Shown here one piece after another: positions 25,317-37,221 of a stretch of DNA of 64,000 nt. This DNA is from Pyxicephalus adspersus. Taxonomy: Eukaryota > Chordata > Amphibia > Anura > Pyxicephalidae. The position numbers and the translations under genes are program-made. Under the pieces are notes generated by a model. The model was given only the letters and a program-made list of their open reading frames with translations, did no database searches and was not told the DNA's origin. The stretch lies in the NCBI RefSeq assembly GCF_032062135.1, contig NC_092859.1, positions 67,748,627 to 67,812,626 of the forward strand. The letters are read 5' to 3'. Position 1 is the stretch's first letter; each line of letters begins with the position of its first letter.

Positions 25317-28300
25317 CAAAAAAGTATGAATTCATAAATTTGAAAACATCAATTAATATATAAAATATATAAAAGTGCAATGAGGGTCCTTTTTCCATTG
25401 GCACAGATACCTTAATGCTACCAACATTAACAAGCAAAATGGTTTTTTTGATGTGCAGTTTCCTTTGTACAGAAAACTCCAGTAATCACTACGGTATATT
25501 ACCTATAACGGACACATTATTTATTATTTCTCCTTACATGATAGAACTTTGGAAAAAACAAAAGTCTGTATGGTCATGTGCAGAAATTTAAAGGTCTCCC
25601 CCTGGGTGTGTCACAGTTGTGTAGATGTGTGCCAGGAAAATATATTTACAGCATTTTTTTGAGCTATGTTATATAAGCTATACTCTATACGATGTTATGA
25701 AAGGCACTTTATGTCTATGTTTCAACAGTGTTGTAAAGGGACTATAATGTAGCTTACAGCTGTAAGGCACACATTTATTGTGCTGTAAGGTATTTAAACA
25801 GTAAATTCTTTAGCATATTATTGCATTCTGGTTCCACTCACAGCTGCAGTGTCCTTTGGCAGATAACAGCCTGACATCCAATCTATACAAAGTTCTCCTT
25901 GGTAATGGTAAAAGGAACACATCTATGTGATTCAAACATTTATTGGGCTGGGGTTATTCCCTTATTTATTATTGCATATTACATCTTCCATAATCTATTT
26001 ATTTGTGCTTTTTATTATAAATATCATAGAACTACTGTTAAAACTTGTTAGTTTTTACTGTTTTGCCACCGGTTTTAGAATTCATCACGTGGCATATTTA
26101 AATACTATTTAATAATAAGAATGATGGCATGCAGTGAAATGGGTTTGAAAAAACAATACAAACAGAACAGTATGATAATTTAATTTCTCTTTAAAGTGTA
26201 TAGTAATATTTTTTTTATTTGGTGGTTTAATTTGTTATTACTGAATGTACATTATATTGATATGGCAAACAGGATTTCCCACAATTTAGTAGTTGTTTGG
26301 CAGTTACTTAATGCTTGGGTTTGGCTTTACTGCCTTGGATCTGTCTTCCATAAAAAATGTCACACTCAAGGTGTTTTACATCTGTAAGGATTATAAAGGA
26401 AGCTCATAAAAGGTTTCCAGAGGTTCTTTTCTCCTAATAATCCAAGCTTCTACTTCATTAGTCCATTCAGACCTTTATCTTTTTATGTTTTCTCGTACGT
26501 TGGCACCTTCAGTGCTCATCCATGGATCTAAAAAAGTACATGCTGCATTCGTTTTCAGCACACCACGTGGTAGCATATATTTTAAAAGCAGAAGTATATT
26601 TCTGCATCCAAAAATTGCAACCAGGCCGGATATAATTACCTGCCTGTTCACAAATTTTTTTATCTATGTACACTGAGTAGCACAATTGCAGGTAGGAGGT
26701 GTAGGATGCCGGAATATGCTGGGTATCTCCCGCGGTTGTTGCGGCATTCTAGCCTAGCTAATAAGGATAGTTGAAGATCCGACGACCAGAAGTAGACCAG
26801 GACTCTGCAACAGTGCATTACCTGGTTAGTGTAAAAAAAAGCTTTTATCATTCAGATCTATATTTTTTACTGTAGAAGGGAAATCACCTATAAAGGACAT
26901 AAAAAAAGGATTGGACTTGTCACAATTTTTTACTTTCAGGGTTTTGTTGCACTTTTTTTATTAATATATTCATTGAAAATATAGCAGTTTTGACAGTACA
27001 ATTAGATAAATTACATACTTTTTACCATAGGTACATAGTATAAAATAAGAATAAAACTAGTGTAACACTATGTGGGATAGTAGAACAAAGAGAGCTTCAA
27101 CTCTCTCAAACCAACAAAATTTGCTAAGTTGAAAATAGACACATGAAACAGGCAGAGGGAGAGGGTCTATCAGGAAATGAAAGCTTATACAGAGCTCAAC
27201 TATCATCATCAGTTACCTTAATTTTTATCTTAACTATGTTTAAACAAAGGTGGGGGTGCAACACAAAAGGAATAAGCGTTGGTGTAACATCTCAAATTAA
27301 CTCATAAACAATTAGGAAAAGGCACTTTGTAAATATGTAAAGAATGGATTATGATTTGGTGAAGAAACAGTTTTAAAAATTAAAATGAGTAAGTATGGCA
27401 ATTAAGAGGTTGGGATCAATAAATATAAATGAGTTAACAAAAAATATGTTAGGTCCCAAGGCAAGCTTAGGTTGTGGACTTACTGGTGTTGGGAGAAAGG
27501 TATTAAGAGGTCCTTAGGGCCCTGGTATCATACCATAGGGTGTGTCGAAAAATTTTGATAATATCATTTAGTTGTGTGGAGGAGAGGGTGTGTTGTAAAT
27601 ATGGCATCTATAGTTTGGTTCCACTTTAAGAGGTATGTGTTGAGGTGTCATTACACTGAATGGCAATGCACTGCAACACACAGTCACCATATTGTTATAC
27701 AATAATGAAACATGATTGAAAATCTTTAAAATTCGAAGAGATTTTAATTAAAAACTGTTTAAAAAAGTAACAAAATTGCTTCTACCTTTAGCAGTGATGT
27801 CATAGTTTTATGTAATACACTGTATCTGAACCGCACCAGACTGAACCTCACATGTTGATTGTCTGCCTGATGCCTTTAATCTGAGGCAGGTTTGCAAATT
27901 AATGATAGAGGAGAAAAATTTCTTAGTAAAAAAAGTACATCAAACTTTCTCTATGTGAAAGCTCATTTAAAGAAATGCAGTTTAAAGAAATACAAATGCA
28001 CCACATGAAAATGTCAACTAGGCACCAGAAAAACAACTTGTTCTGAGAGAACCCATGGCATGACCAATGCCATGCCATAGGACTGTAGGTCTTTGCCACA
28101 GGTCCAAGAGGGAGTGATGTAAATCACTGCCAGACATTTGCAGGCTCTGTATGAATGGTGATCATTAGCAGTGACCACCTAACCAAAGCTGTGATACAGG
28201 TTACATAAATGAATGCTAAAGTAAACCTGATTTCCACTGTGTTCATTATCACTATATGTGTCATAATCACTATAAACCCAACTGTAGGATTCCCTTTTTT

Positions 28301-28662
28301 GGTGCTTTTTTTTAGGATGTTATTAAAATAATAAATCAAAACCAATTCCCTTTTATTGCACATTTGCAACTGTACTAGTGTCTAGACTGTTGTTACTGGC
28401 CAACTAATTATGTTTATAGAAAAAATATTTAAGGCACAAGCATGAAAATATGTCATACTCTGTAATACTATGCGTTATCATACCATTCTGTCTGTCCTAA
28501 AGGTTAAAAAAAATTTAAAAAATTCAATTAAAAAAAAAATTCTATTTGCCAAGCATGAAATGATAGATTTTTTTAATCTTCTTCATCTACTTTTTAAATT
28601 TAGTCAAATCCCCAAAACAAGCAAGTTAAACAGCAATGTTTTTATAGGAAATCTTACCTGTC
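24073..28662. other. Intronic sequence without a recognised gene
   Basis: Contains a (TA)n microsatellite at 25281-25315. The stretch from about 26945 to 27640 has the look of a minus-strand retroelement 3' UTR (AATAAA read on the minus strand near 26960), but no coding part or target duplication was found. No host exon was recognised. Confidence 0.4.
25281..25315. repeat. (TA)n microsatellite
   Basis: About 17 uninterrupted TA repeats. Confidence 0.95.
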
Positions 28663-28999
28663 TTAAGCTGCGTACACATGTCAGATTTTCCTCGCCCGAT
28701 AATCAGCATCGGCCAGATATCGGGCGAGAATCTGGCGTGTGTACAGTAGGCGTCGTTCATCGTCCGAGGATCCGACCTGGCGGATCCACGAACGATGAAC
28801 GACGAGCGATCCTAATGCAAGGGAAGGGGGGGAGCGCGCAGCAGGGTGCCACTCCGTCGCTCTCCCCCTCCCCTCTCCATAGAGCAGAACGGTGCTGTAT
28901 GTACAGCACCATTCATGCATTGTGTAGTCCTTTGTCGTTGGAAAGGATCGTGAAAGATCGTTTCCAACGTCAAGAATTGCACGTGTGTACGCAGCTTAA
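28663..28999. mobile_element. TTAA-flanked GC-rich MITE with chained hairpins, 337 bp
   Basis: TTAA at both edges (28663-28666, 28996-28999), then perfect inverted ends GCTGCGTACACA. The interior is CpG-rich and almost entirely self-complementary: TCGCCCGATA with TATCGGGCGA; GTCGTTCATCGT (28752-28763) with ACGATGAACGAC (28792-28803); GGTGCTGTA with TACAGCACC (28891-28910); CGTTGGAAA (28936-28944) with TTTCCAACG (28961-28969). TTAA suggests piggyBac mobilisation, though the ends do not start with CC. Confidence 0.8.
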
Positions 29000-31729
29000 G
29001 TCTACATCTAACCTTTGTTTTTATCTGTGACACGTGGCTGTTTTATGAAGACTTGAGGTGTATTTGTGTGGTCAAAAGACAAGATGATGGTTCCTAAAAT
29101 GGGGAAACATGAATTCATTCATTGCAACATCTTCTTGTGAGATTCCATTAAGCTATTGGATCTCTTTTATTTGTATAAAAGGAATGATGGAGAAAAAATA
29201 ACTTATATATGCACATATAGATGTGAAATGATTAAATACTCTGGGGGAATATAGTAATTAAGAAAAACAACCACAGAGAAAGGGGGGTACAATAATAATT
29301 GTGCTAGACCTTCCATATTCATAGAAGTCAATAAAATATATTTGTGTGTAGCCACAGGAGAGTTTGTAGTGTTACTACAAGAGCACAAAGGAATGAGTTG
29401 GAATTTGGATATTAATATATTTAGTCGTTCTATCATATTTTGCATTTTTTGAATGGATATTTACTTATACAGTATGTGCATATAAGTTACTTTTTTATGT
29501 AAAGCTAATCAAACTGCAAAATATGGCACAGTTGGTGGATTCTGCAATAGATTTAAAAGCAGCCCTAATAAGGAAGGATTTGGCACAAATCTTAAACCTC
29601 ATCTACTATTGGTCCAGTGCCATTATGGATCTTCATCCTCTCCTGTATGTAAATTGCTTATTCTTAATTTTTACCATACACTGTGATCTTCTAGGAATGT
29701 GCATTAGTAGTTGGAACAAGACAGATACAGCCCACCCCATTTTCTGGCTGGAGGACATCCAGCATAAACGAACCCATTTCTCCGAAGTATCACTGTCCCT
29801 GACTGCACCTTTCTTTCCATGGATTTCAGCTCTACTAATCATGGAAGACTGGCATTGCATGAGAATATTACCTAAGGCATGAAAATGCACTCCACCTGGG
29901 AACACCCACTCTTCTATACTGGCCATTCAACAATTAAGGCATTTATATATTATCCCAAGAGACCATCTACAGCTTGCACCACAGCTGATGGCACAATAAG
30001 AGGTACAGCACAAGATGCTAAAATGTTTACAGAAAAAGTACAGCATCCTCCTGCAGTCATCAACAATCAGCACTGCATAGACGAGAGTTGATACCCAGTG
30101 ATAAATAATAAGAAAATTTAGTTTTTTTTAAATGTTATTAGCATCATGATTGGGGAGGGAGCAAGGAATAAAGCAAAACTAAATAATTACACTTAAATTA
30201 CTTTGTGGGAACAGTGCTTAACATGTTTACGGGTGGAAAAAACAGTACCAAAGTATTGTGGAACTAGGTGCTTAAATCTTTGCATGGATAATAGAAATCC
30301 TGTACAAAGATTACATTTCAGGTAATTTGTTTTATTAAACCCATTGAACCAACTTGGAATACGGTACCGGGAACGAGACCTATATATCTATTGACGACAA
30401 AGGCTTTGTCATTTTTTTTCCTTTTTATGGTGTGTGGGTCACCACTGAGCAAATAAAACCAATCTATTTTTCATGGTAGCTATTAACTCAAGGAAAGTGA
30501 TGAAAAAAACAACAGTTTGGAGTTGTCTCAGTGACAAGATGTAAACGGATATATTTTGATTAATGGCAACTGTTCACCAGCCATCAGTGTGGAAACAAAA
30601 CAAAAAAAATGCCAGGAGTTTTTTGGGTAAAAAAAGACTTCATGTTCAGATATGCTCTTATCTACAAACCTGGACAATCTTTATATTCTATACGGTCATA
30701 AATGTCTGATACCTGCATGCCTTTGCTACACAACGGTATTTCTTCTGCTGACCCCTACGTCAGTATTGTAGCATATAGTGATGTAGGGTAAACAGGATGA
30801 ACCACAGAGTGAAGCAGGGAACAAAGATTTGTATCTTGTCACCTATTATTCGTGATGTGTTAATGTTTTATGGACCCTGTTTCTGTGTACGCTTTGCTAT
30901 TATAATGTAAGCAGAAGAATTCATAGAATTCATTGTTCATTACAAGTTCCTATACTCTGCTTAGCAACACAACACAGTGGCTGTGCTTTATTTTTCCTGT
31001 CGCTTTCCTGTCGTTTTTTTTAAAGTTCAGTGTATGCAAACTGGAACATTACATTATCCATGCTGCTAAATTATTTTATCGTATCAGCTGTGCAGCAGAG
31101 ATGATAACAACATTTCCTGATATATGCTACAAAAGTATGGCAATAAAATGACTTTCAGGTGACCCAAGTTCACTGAAAATACATACTCTTAAAGGGGTTT
31201 TCCTCATTTAAAAGGTCAAGTATCTGAAAATCTAATAGATGCTTTATCACACTGAAACCAATCAGATTATTCATTTTCTTCTTCCATACTGTAATGCTGT
31301 TGGTAAGCTGTAAAACAACTCTTTCAGTAGACAATCTCACATAACCACTCTTTGTACTGGAGCAAATGCCAAGCAGCTGTGATCATCACTTGCAGATCTA
31401 GGGGTTCTCAAACAACAAAAAGCATCAGGAAGACTCTGACCTTCAAAATAAATTGTAATCAATGTCCTACTAAGGCTGGAGCCATATGCCATGCTATGCC
31501 ATATGGAAGGCCTTGGATGCTGCACTACATACACCAAAATGTTGACTAAAATGTTTGCACAAATCTTCAGCACCAAGGACCAAAAAAAAAAAACAGGTTT
31601 GCTTGTATGTTTCCATAATAGGAAGTAATAAGTCTTGTATAGTAGAAAAGAAAATTTGAAGAACACAAGGTGAGAACATATACCTATTTCCCAAATGCCT
31701 GCCCCATCTGTATGAACATATCTGATATA
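29000..31729. other. Intronic sequence without a recognised gene
   Basis: Short open frames (for example 29523-29882, 119 codons) show no domain or conserved-looking pattern. No repeat could be classified. Confidence 0.45.
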
Positions 31730-31925
31730 GTCTGATATATGAAAGCTCTCCAAGGCTGGACTTTCATCAGTGACCCTAAGTGATCAAGCAAACCTGGAAT
31801 GGATTTTCTTTACAGTCATTTGCTATTTGTTAGCAAATGTTCCCAATCCTGGATCAGATCCATTCCAGGGTTGCTGGATCACACCAATGGTCACATATAC
31901 TAGAAGGTGTATTCTGTGCATCATT
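31730..31925. mobile_element. Degraded copy of a palindromic MITE
   Basis: Begins TCTGATATATGAAAGCTCTC and shares CATTTGCTATTTGTTAGCAAATG-like and GATCCATTCCAGG interior blocks with the better copy at 53995-54217. The right end is poorly preserved, so that limit is approximate. Confidence 0.65.
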
Positions 31926-32939
31926 GCAAGAGGCGCATTCTTACCAGTGACCACTATTAAATGCGGCATTTTTATCACTAACCACCAATGGTTTGGTTTT
32001 TTTAGGGTTACCCTAAAAGTCATTTTTTATTAGAGGGTTCCTCTAAGGTTAAAAGATTGAGGAAGGCTGCTCTAAAGTAAATACAGCAAAGCAATGCACT
32101 TTCTAAAATGGTGTGTTGCAGATTTTCAGTTGCAACAGTGAAATATTGATTATTCCAATGCATTCCTGAATGACATGGTAAACTCAGAAAAGATGTATAC
32201 CTGGGTTTATGTGGACATCCCCCGGCCAATTGAAGATACGTGTAGATACAAGTATTATTTTACCATGGCAGCATACAAAACATGAACACATCATATTAAA
32301 TTAAATAGATACTTTAAAAACCTTTACAATCCTAAAAGAGCAAGATTAGTAACATTTATGAGGATCATTTTACTGCCATTAAAAAGCGATGACATTTTGT
32401 TTAAAATAGGCTTTGCAAACAACTGTTCAGGCCCTTCTAAAGTGATGAGTCCACCGCATAGTCCTATGAATGAATGGAATGGGCAAAAAAAAGCCACACC
32501 TTTTCCTACAGCTGTAGGAATATTTTCAGCTAAGTGCAGTACATCAGCAGTACCCAAAAGAAAATGAAACATCAAAGGGAACAAAGGCCGCATTTGTCCC
32601 ATGTTCATTTTAAGTATATTTTCTTCTTCTTTGATAATGATATTGTAAGACATTTAGTAACTTGTGCACATCTATTGTTAAATATTATTGAATAGGATGT
32701 GAAGAAATAACTCTAATAATATCTCTTCTATCTATTTATCTATCTATCCTTCACTCTTTTTCATATCTATATATCTTTTCTTGCAACTGACATTCTCTAC
32801 TTGGGTATTCACATTTTTTATATCCAACAGGTGAGAATCAGGTGTCTAACCTATCATAACCCCTAACCAATAAAGTAGTAAGATGTTTTCAAAAATACAT
32901 TGCTATGAGGTAGCGATTTTGGTACAAGATCTCTTTTTA
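31926..32939. other. Intronic sequence without a recognised gene
   Basis: A GGGTTCCTCTAAGGTTAAAA-type interspersed repeat fragment may lie at 31980-32070, and a short TATC run at 32728-32750. Nothing coding was recognised. Confidence 0.4.
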
Positions 32940-32945
32940 CTGAAA

Positions 32946-33240
32946 ACAATCATCCCCCTTGTCCTACCAAACTTTTGGGAGTACTGTCACTGGGGTACAT
33001 GCACAGCTTACTTTGTCTATTCATACCAATTGTAAGAAAGCGACAATAGAGCCAAGGTCAAAATACTATAACTCCAGTGTACAAATGAAAAATCTACAAA
33101 AAAACACCATCCCCCTTGCCCAACAATTTTTTGGAAGTGTGTTTACTGCCAGAACTACACATAGTACCCCCATTCTAGTCTATTTGTGACAATTGTAAGA
33201 CAGTGACAATGGAGCCAAGGTCAAAATACTGTAACTTAGA
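32946..33240. repeat. ~160-bp tandem duplication
   Basis: CATCCCCCTT recurs at 32951 and 33108, and GAGCCAAGGTCAAAATACT at about 33049 and 33211, giving two diverged units offset by 157-162 bp. Confidence 0.75.
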
Positions 33241-33414
33241 AAGGTACGAGTTCCATAAGCATTGGCCATCTCATGGCAAGGGAAAGGGGGAATTAAATGG
33301 GGAATATGGAGTGGTGATGAACCAAGGGTGGGGTGCACAGACCTGTCACCTCTAGAAGAGAGCAAAGTATGAGCTAAGGATGCAATATGGTTCTGTTGGA
33401 GCTCCCTGCACATC

Positions 33415-33475
33415 CTATTTAATGTACAGCGCTGCGTAATATGTTGGCGCTATATAAATCCTGTTTAATAATTCT
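33415..33475 (+). mobile_element. L2-type LINE 3'-end fragment
   Basis: Carries the terminal block TACAGCGCTGCGTAATATGT followed by TGGCGCTATATAAATCCTG, shared with the tails at 42968 and 54325. Only the last ~60 bp remain. Confidence 0.65.
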
Positions 33476-33790
33476 ATGATCCAGAAGCAAAGTGTTCTCC
33501 CTGGCTATGTGTAAGATCCATGCACAGCCTGCAGTGGGAGGAATCCTATCTGATGCACAGTGAACTTTGCCGACTTGCAGCTTCCAGACACAATAAAACT
33601 CCAACAAGCCAGAAGTATCCCAGGACTTCCCTGGGTTGTGTTGGGATGGACCATGCACAATGCACACACAGATCGGGGACTATGCACACAATCTGAACCA
33701 GAACACTTGTGTCAATGTCACGATAAACTAAGAATCAATATATCATGACATATACAGAATGGATCGGGGCGCTTCCCCATAGACTGTACT
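33476..33790. other. DPYSL3 intron 1, first 315 bp
   Basis: Sequence just inside the donor site. It has no repeat or conserved element that can be named. Confidence 0.5.
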
Positions 33791-33799
33791 GCCACTTAC
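33791..33799 (-). promoter_or_regulatory. DPYSL3: 5' splice donor of DPYSL3 intron 1
   Basis: On the minus strand AAG is followed directly by GTAAGTGGC, a near-consensus U1 donor. It sets the end of exon 1. The open frame runs on for only 18 more codons into the intron, and those codons do not resemble CRMP. Confidence 0.9.
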
Positions 33800-34123
33800 C
33801 TTCTCATCGTTGAGGTTTTGCAGGATCTCTTTCCCAGAAGAAGTCTTGATCTCTACTCCTGGGCTCTCCACTTCTTTATTGCCCTGGTCTGACTTCTCCT
33901 GGCTCTGGCCGTTTGCCCCCGGACGTCCAGCATTGCTCTTTCTGCCCCCTCTCTGCCCCACACTTAGCGAGTCAAAATCTATAGTCTTACTTTCAAATGC
34001 CCCCTCCACATTGCAGAACATCCCTCCATACTTCACCCGGGGCACTTGGTCTGTAGTGCCGGGACGGGCTAGGTACACTGGCAGGTCGTCTTCCTTGTCC
34101 CATCCCCTGTTCCCTGATGCCAT
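33800..34123 (-). CDS. DPYSL3: DPYSL3 (CRMP4) long-isoform first coding exon, partial gene
   Basis: The exon encodes 108 residues, from ATG at 34123 to a lysine codon abutting a GTAAGTGGC donor (33799-33791); splice phase is 0. The start lies in a strong GCCATGG context. Recognition rests on segments such as DDLPVYLARPGTTDQVPR (residues 12-29), GGMFCNVEGAFESKT (33-47), DFDSLSVGQRG (49-59) and GVEIKTSSGKEILQNL (89-104), which match the long amino terminus of vertebrate DPYSL3. The CRMP2 long form diverges before the GMFC motif, so DPYSL2 is a poorer fit. CRMPs are cytosolic, dihydropyrimidinase-like but non-enzymatic tetramers acting on microtubules and actin in growth cones; the long CRMP4 form is linked to RhoA signalling. 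Residues 60-88 are polar and low in complexity, probably disordered. The next exon, expected to begin near the shared SDRLLIKGG segment, is not seen in this window. Confidence 0.93.
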
Positions 34124-34299
34124 GGCTGAAACACAGAGCTAAGCTGGAGCCGAGCACAGTCCGGAGAACAGGCAGAACACACAGGAGGGGCGCACATGCG
34201 CCAAGAGGCCAGAGATGGCAGTACTGAGCACAATGTGATTTCATTGACACGAACACAGCAGCTCTATCACATTCCCCTGATGAGTGAATCATTTTAGGG
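34124..34299 (-). promoter_or_regulatory. DPYSL3: Probable 5' UTR and proximal promoter of DPYSL3 long isoform
   Basis: Just upstream of the start codon the sequence is richer in G+C and CpG than its surroundings, mainly 34124-34205. It includes an NRF1-like GC stretch (GCGCATGTGCGC, minus strand, 34186-34200) that departs from the consensus. No TATA box or initiator is convincing and the transcription start is not located. The region ends where the 59-bp minisatellite begins. Confidence 0.55.
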
Positions 34300-35335
34300 G
34301 GACTATTCACCGTATCTGTACTGTACATGACTCCCAGTGGAGAGGACAGTTCACCTTATCTAGGGACTCCTCAGTGCTGTACATGACCAATTCGTTATAG
34401 AGAACATATCACTCCATATAGGGACTGCCCTGTACTGTACATGGCCATATCAGTATGGAGGACAGGTCATTTTATCTACAGGACTCCGCTGTAATGTACA
34501 TGGCTGCATTAGTATAGAGGACAGTTCCACTTATCAAGGAAGTACTGGACATGACCAACTTATTATAGAACAATTAATTATAGAGAACAATTACCCACAA
34601 AAAAGGGACTCTCCTGTAACATAGAATACTATGTATGGAGGACAGGTCACCTCACATAAGAACTAGTCGGTACTGTATATGAAAAATTCATTATAGAGAA
34701 CATATCACCACATATAGGGACTCCTCTATAATATACATTACTATAGCAATGTAGAAGACAGGTGACCTCACCTAGGGACTCCTCTGTACTGTATCAGTAT
34801 GGAGGACAGGTCATATTATCTATATGACTCCTCTGTACTGTATATTGCCATATCAGTATGGAGGACAGGTCATAAATATCTTTAGGACTCCCCTGTAATG
34901 TACATGGCCACATGAGTATGGAGGACAGGTCATATTATCTATAGGACTCCTCTGTACTGTACATGGCCTTATCAGTATGGAGGACAGGTCATATTATCCA
35001 CATGACTACTCTGTACTGTATATGACCAAATTGGAGAGAGCCATTCACCTCACTGTTCTTCTAGGAGTTCTTCCCTCCCTGTACTGATTAAATGAATGTT
35101 ACCACATTTAGAGACTCCCATGTAGGATACGTTACTATATCTGTATACACAGAGGACAATAACTTCACATAGTGACTTCTCTGTAATAAAAAAATGTATA
35201 TATCAGTATAGACAGGTGCACATTATCTGGTAATGTGCCTGACCAAATCATCATTACCTCAGCCTTGTAATGTATATGAGCTGTATAGAGGACAGTTCAC
35301 CCTATTTGGGGACTCCCATGTAATGTACATGATTT
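34300..35335. repeat. Minisatellite of ~59-bp units upstream of DPYSL3
   Basis: About 17 degenerate head-to-tail units. Recurrent blocks are GGACTCCTCTGTACTGTACA, TGGCCATATCAGTATGGAGG and ACAGGTCATATTATCTATA, in that order. The block between about 34780 and 35030 is the most regular, with near-identical copies at ~59-60 bp spacing; both ends decay. It starts about 180 bp upstream of the DPYSL3 start codon. Confidence 0.85.
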
Positions 35336-36836
35336 TTTTTTTAGTTCCATTGATCTGTGTCTGGTTCATCACACATTATTATGCAGGAAGCAGCATGCTA
35401 TACAACAGCACAATTTTAGGATTATCTGCTTCTGTACTGCAGCTTCCACTTGTCCTAATAGATTGCTCAGTAATAGTTAAATTTACTGTGTGTATGTCAA
35501 TAGAAGACAGTCTAACCTAGCCAACCCAGATTTAATTTTTTTAGCAGGGGTGACTGCTCAAAGCTTAGAGATCTTTGCTTTGCATAATCTCCAAAACCAG
35601 CTGGCAGTTACTTTGGCATGTATGTTTGTACCCACATAGATAGATGCATGCTCTAACCAAAACTACTTACATAAGTGTTACATATCATTCTTTAGGCTTC
35701 CTCCATGCAGTAGTACCCAAGGATAGCCAGGGCAGAAAAATACACAGATATTATTAATATAGATCACTAGGTGCTAATAAATCCAGAACCTTTTTAGTAA
35801 ATTGTACATTGATGGTTGGTGCGCAAATGTTAGCCTCTGCACATGTAAATAGAATGAATATACATGCATTAAAGAAAGTGTCTTATAAAAAAAGTACAAT
35901 ACCCTGTGTTAGAGCAAAACAGCAGAAAAAAACACTTCTTACTAGTTTCAGTGTATGTACAATATTGCTGCTCCATGCTTATCTGCTCATATTGGGCACA
36001 TAGAAAAAACTGTGAGGATGCAATTTATTTGGACACACACAATTGATGTGCTGGCATGCGTGCATAAGTTAGCATTAAACTCAAGTAAAACACATTACAG
36101 TTTCATTTTGTATAGTCTTTTGCTTTGAAGTCTAAATGCTTGCAACCTTCAGCATAGTATACATCCATATTTACTTGAATGGCAGAGTTTTCCTATATTC
36201 TGACACACTGAAGCAATATTGTGGAGTTGTGAATAAAACCTAAAATTAACAAAACATTTTTTAAAGTCTGCAATAATAACATACTGGTATATCAAACTAA
36301 CCAAATAAGAGGAAGACAGAACCAATTAAAGAATGGTTACATGTAAACAGGAGAGGTGAATAGAATACCTCTTCTATTAAGATTTGATCCTGACAGTACT
36401 GCATCTGTTGGTGTAACAAAACTCATCAGTTCTCTGTATTCAGAAATTAAGGATCTGAGCTGTCCTGGGTTACCAGTCACGGAAACTCTCCTTTAGCTCA
36501 GAAGGTGAATTATCAATAGGTTGGGCAGGAGGAAAGAAGGAGGACATGGATGTCAGCTCAGGTTTGTATAAAGAAGACTGAGATGAGAGAAATATCTTTG
36601 TGGTATTTGTAATCCCACTTAAGCAGATTTTCATTTGGCTTCTCTTCTTGTAAACATGTTGTCATCTAGTTCTACTTTAAGAATTTGTTTGTTGTTAATC
36701 ACAGTTTTGTATTCAGCTCTGATTTGCTAAATTCTGATTTAAAACCTCCAATTGCATATCAGATACAAGTTAATTTTTTTGTTGTTGTAATAACATGAAT
36801 GTGACTACCTAATACCATCACTCATCCAGAGCGGTG
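35336..36836. other. Upstream flank without a recognised gene
   Basis: Unique-looking AT-rich DNA beyond the minisatellite, with nothing recognised. Confidence 0.45.
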
Positions 36837-37219
36837 CAGGTCGTCCCCGGGTTACATACAAGATAGGGACTGTGGGTTTCTTCTCAAGTTTTATTTGGAT
36901 GTAGGTCGGAACAGGTACATTTTTTTAGTTATTGCAATTAGTACAGATGTTTGTCTCAACATATTATTTGGCAGTGTGGTGTCAGTTACTGTATAAAATC
37001 CTCACTGTAAGTGAATCACAAACAAATGCAATGCAAAAATAAACAACTGCAGAGTTTGTTTTGGTCAATAAAAAGTTATAAGAGCTTGCAGAACAGAACA
37101 ACATTTCTTCTGCAAATCATGCGAAACGCCCCCCCCCCCCCCCCCAGGGTCCGACCTGCACACGAACAAGCAGGAAAGCCCGTTTGTATGTCGGAAGTCC
37201 TTAACTTGGTGACTACCTG
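36837..37219. mobile_element. Mariner-like MITE
   Basis: Inverted ends CAGGTCGTCCCCGGGTTACA and, from the right, CAGGTAGTCACCAAGTTAAG. A TA follows the right end (37220-37221); the left flank is TG, a likely mutated TA. A 17-C run lies at 37129-37145. It is 383 bp with no transposase. Confidence 0.65.
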
Positions 37220-37221
37220 TA

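Noticed and set aside
26945..27640. Possible third minus-strand LINE 3' UTR
   Set aside because: An AATAAA is present, but no coding remnant, no target duplication and no homology to the other copies could be seen.
28470..29030. 186-codon plus-strand open frame, the longest in the window
   Set aside because: It runs from AT-rich low-complexity DNA straight through the TTAA-flanked MITE; its composition follows the repeat and has no domain.
32324..32653. 109-codon minus frame starting MSYN, checked as a possible DPYSL3 short-isoform exon
   Set aside because: The short isoform begins MSYQGKK; this frame diverges at the fourth codon and has no donor site at the right place.
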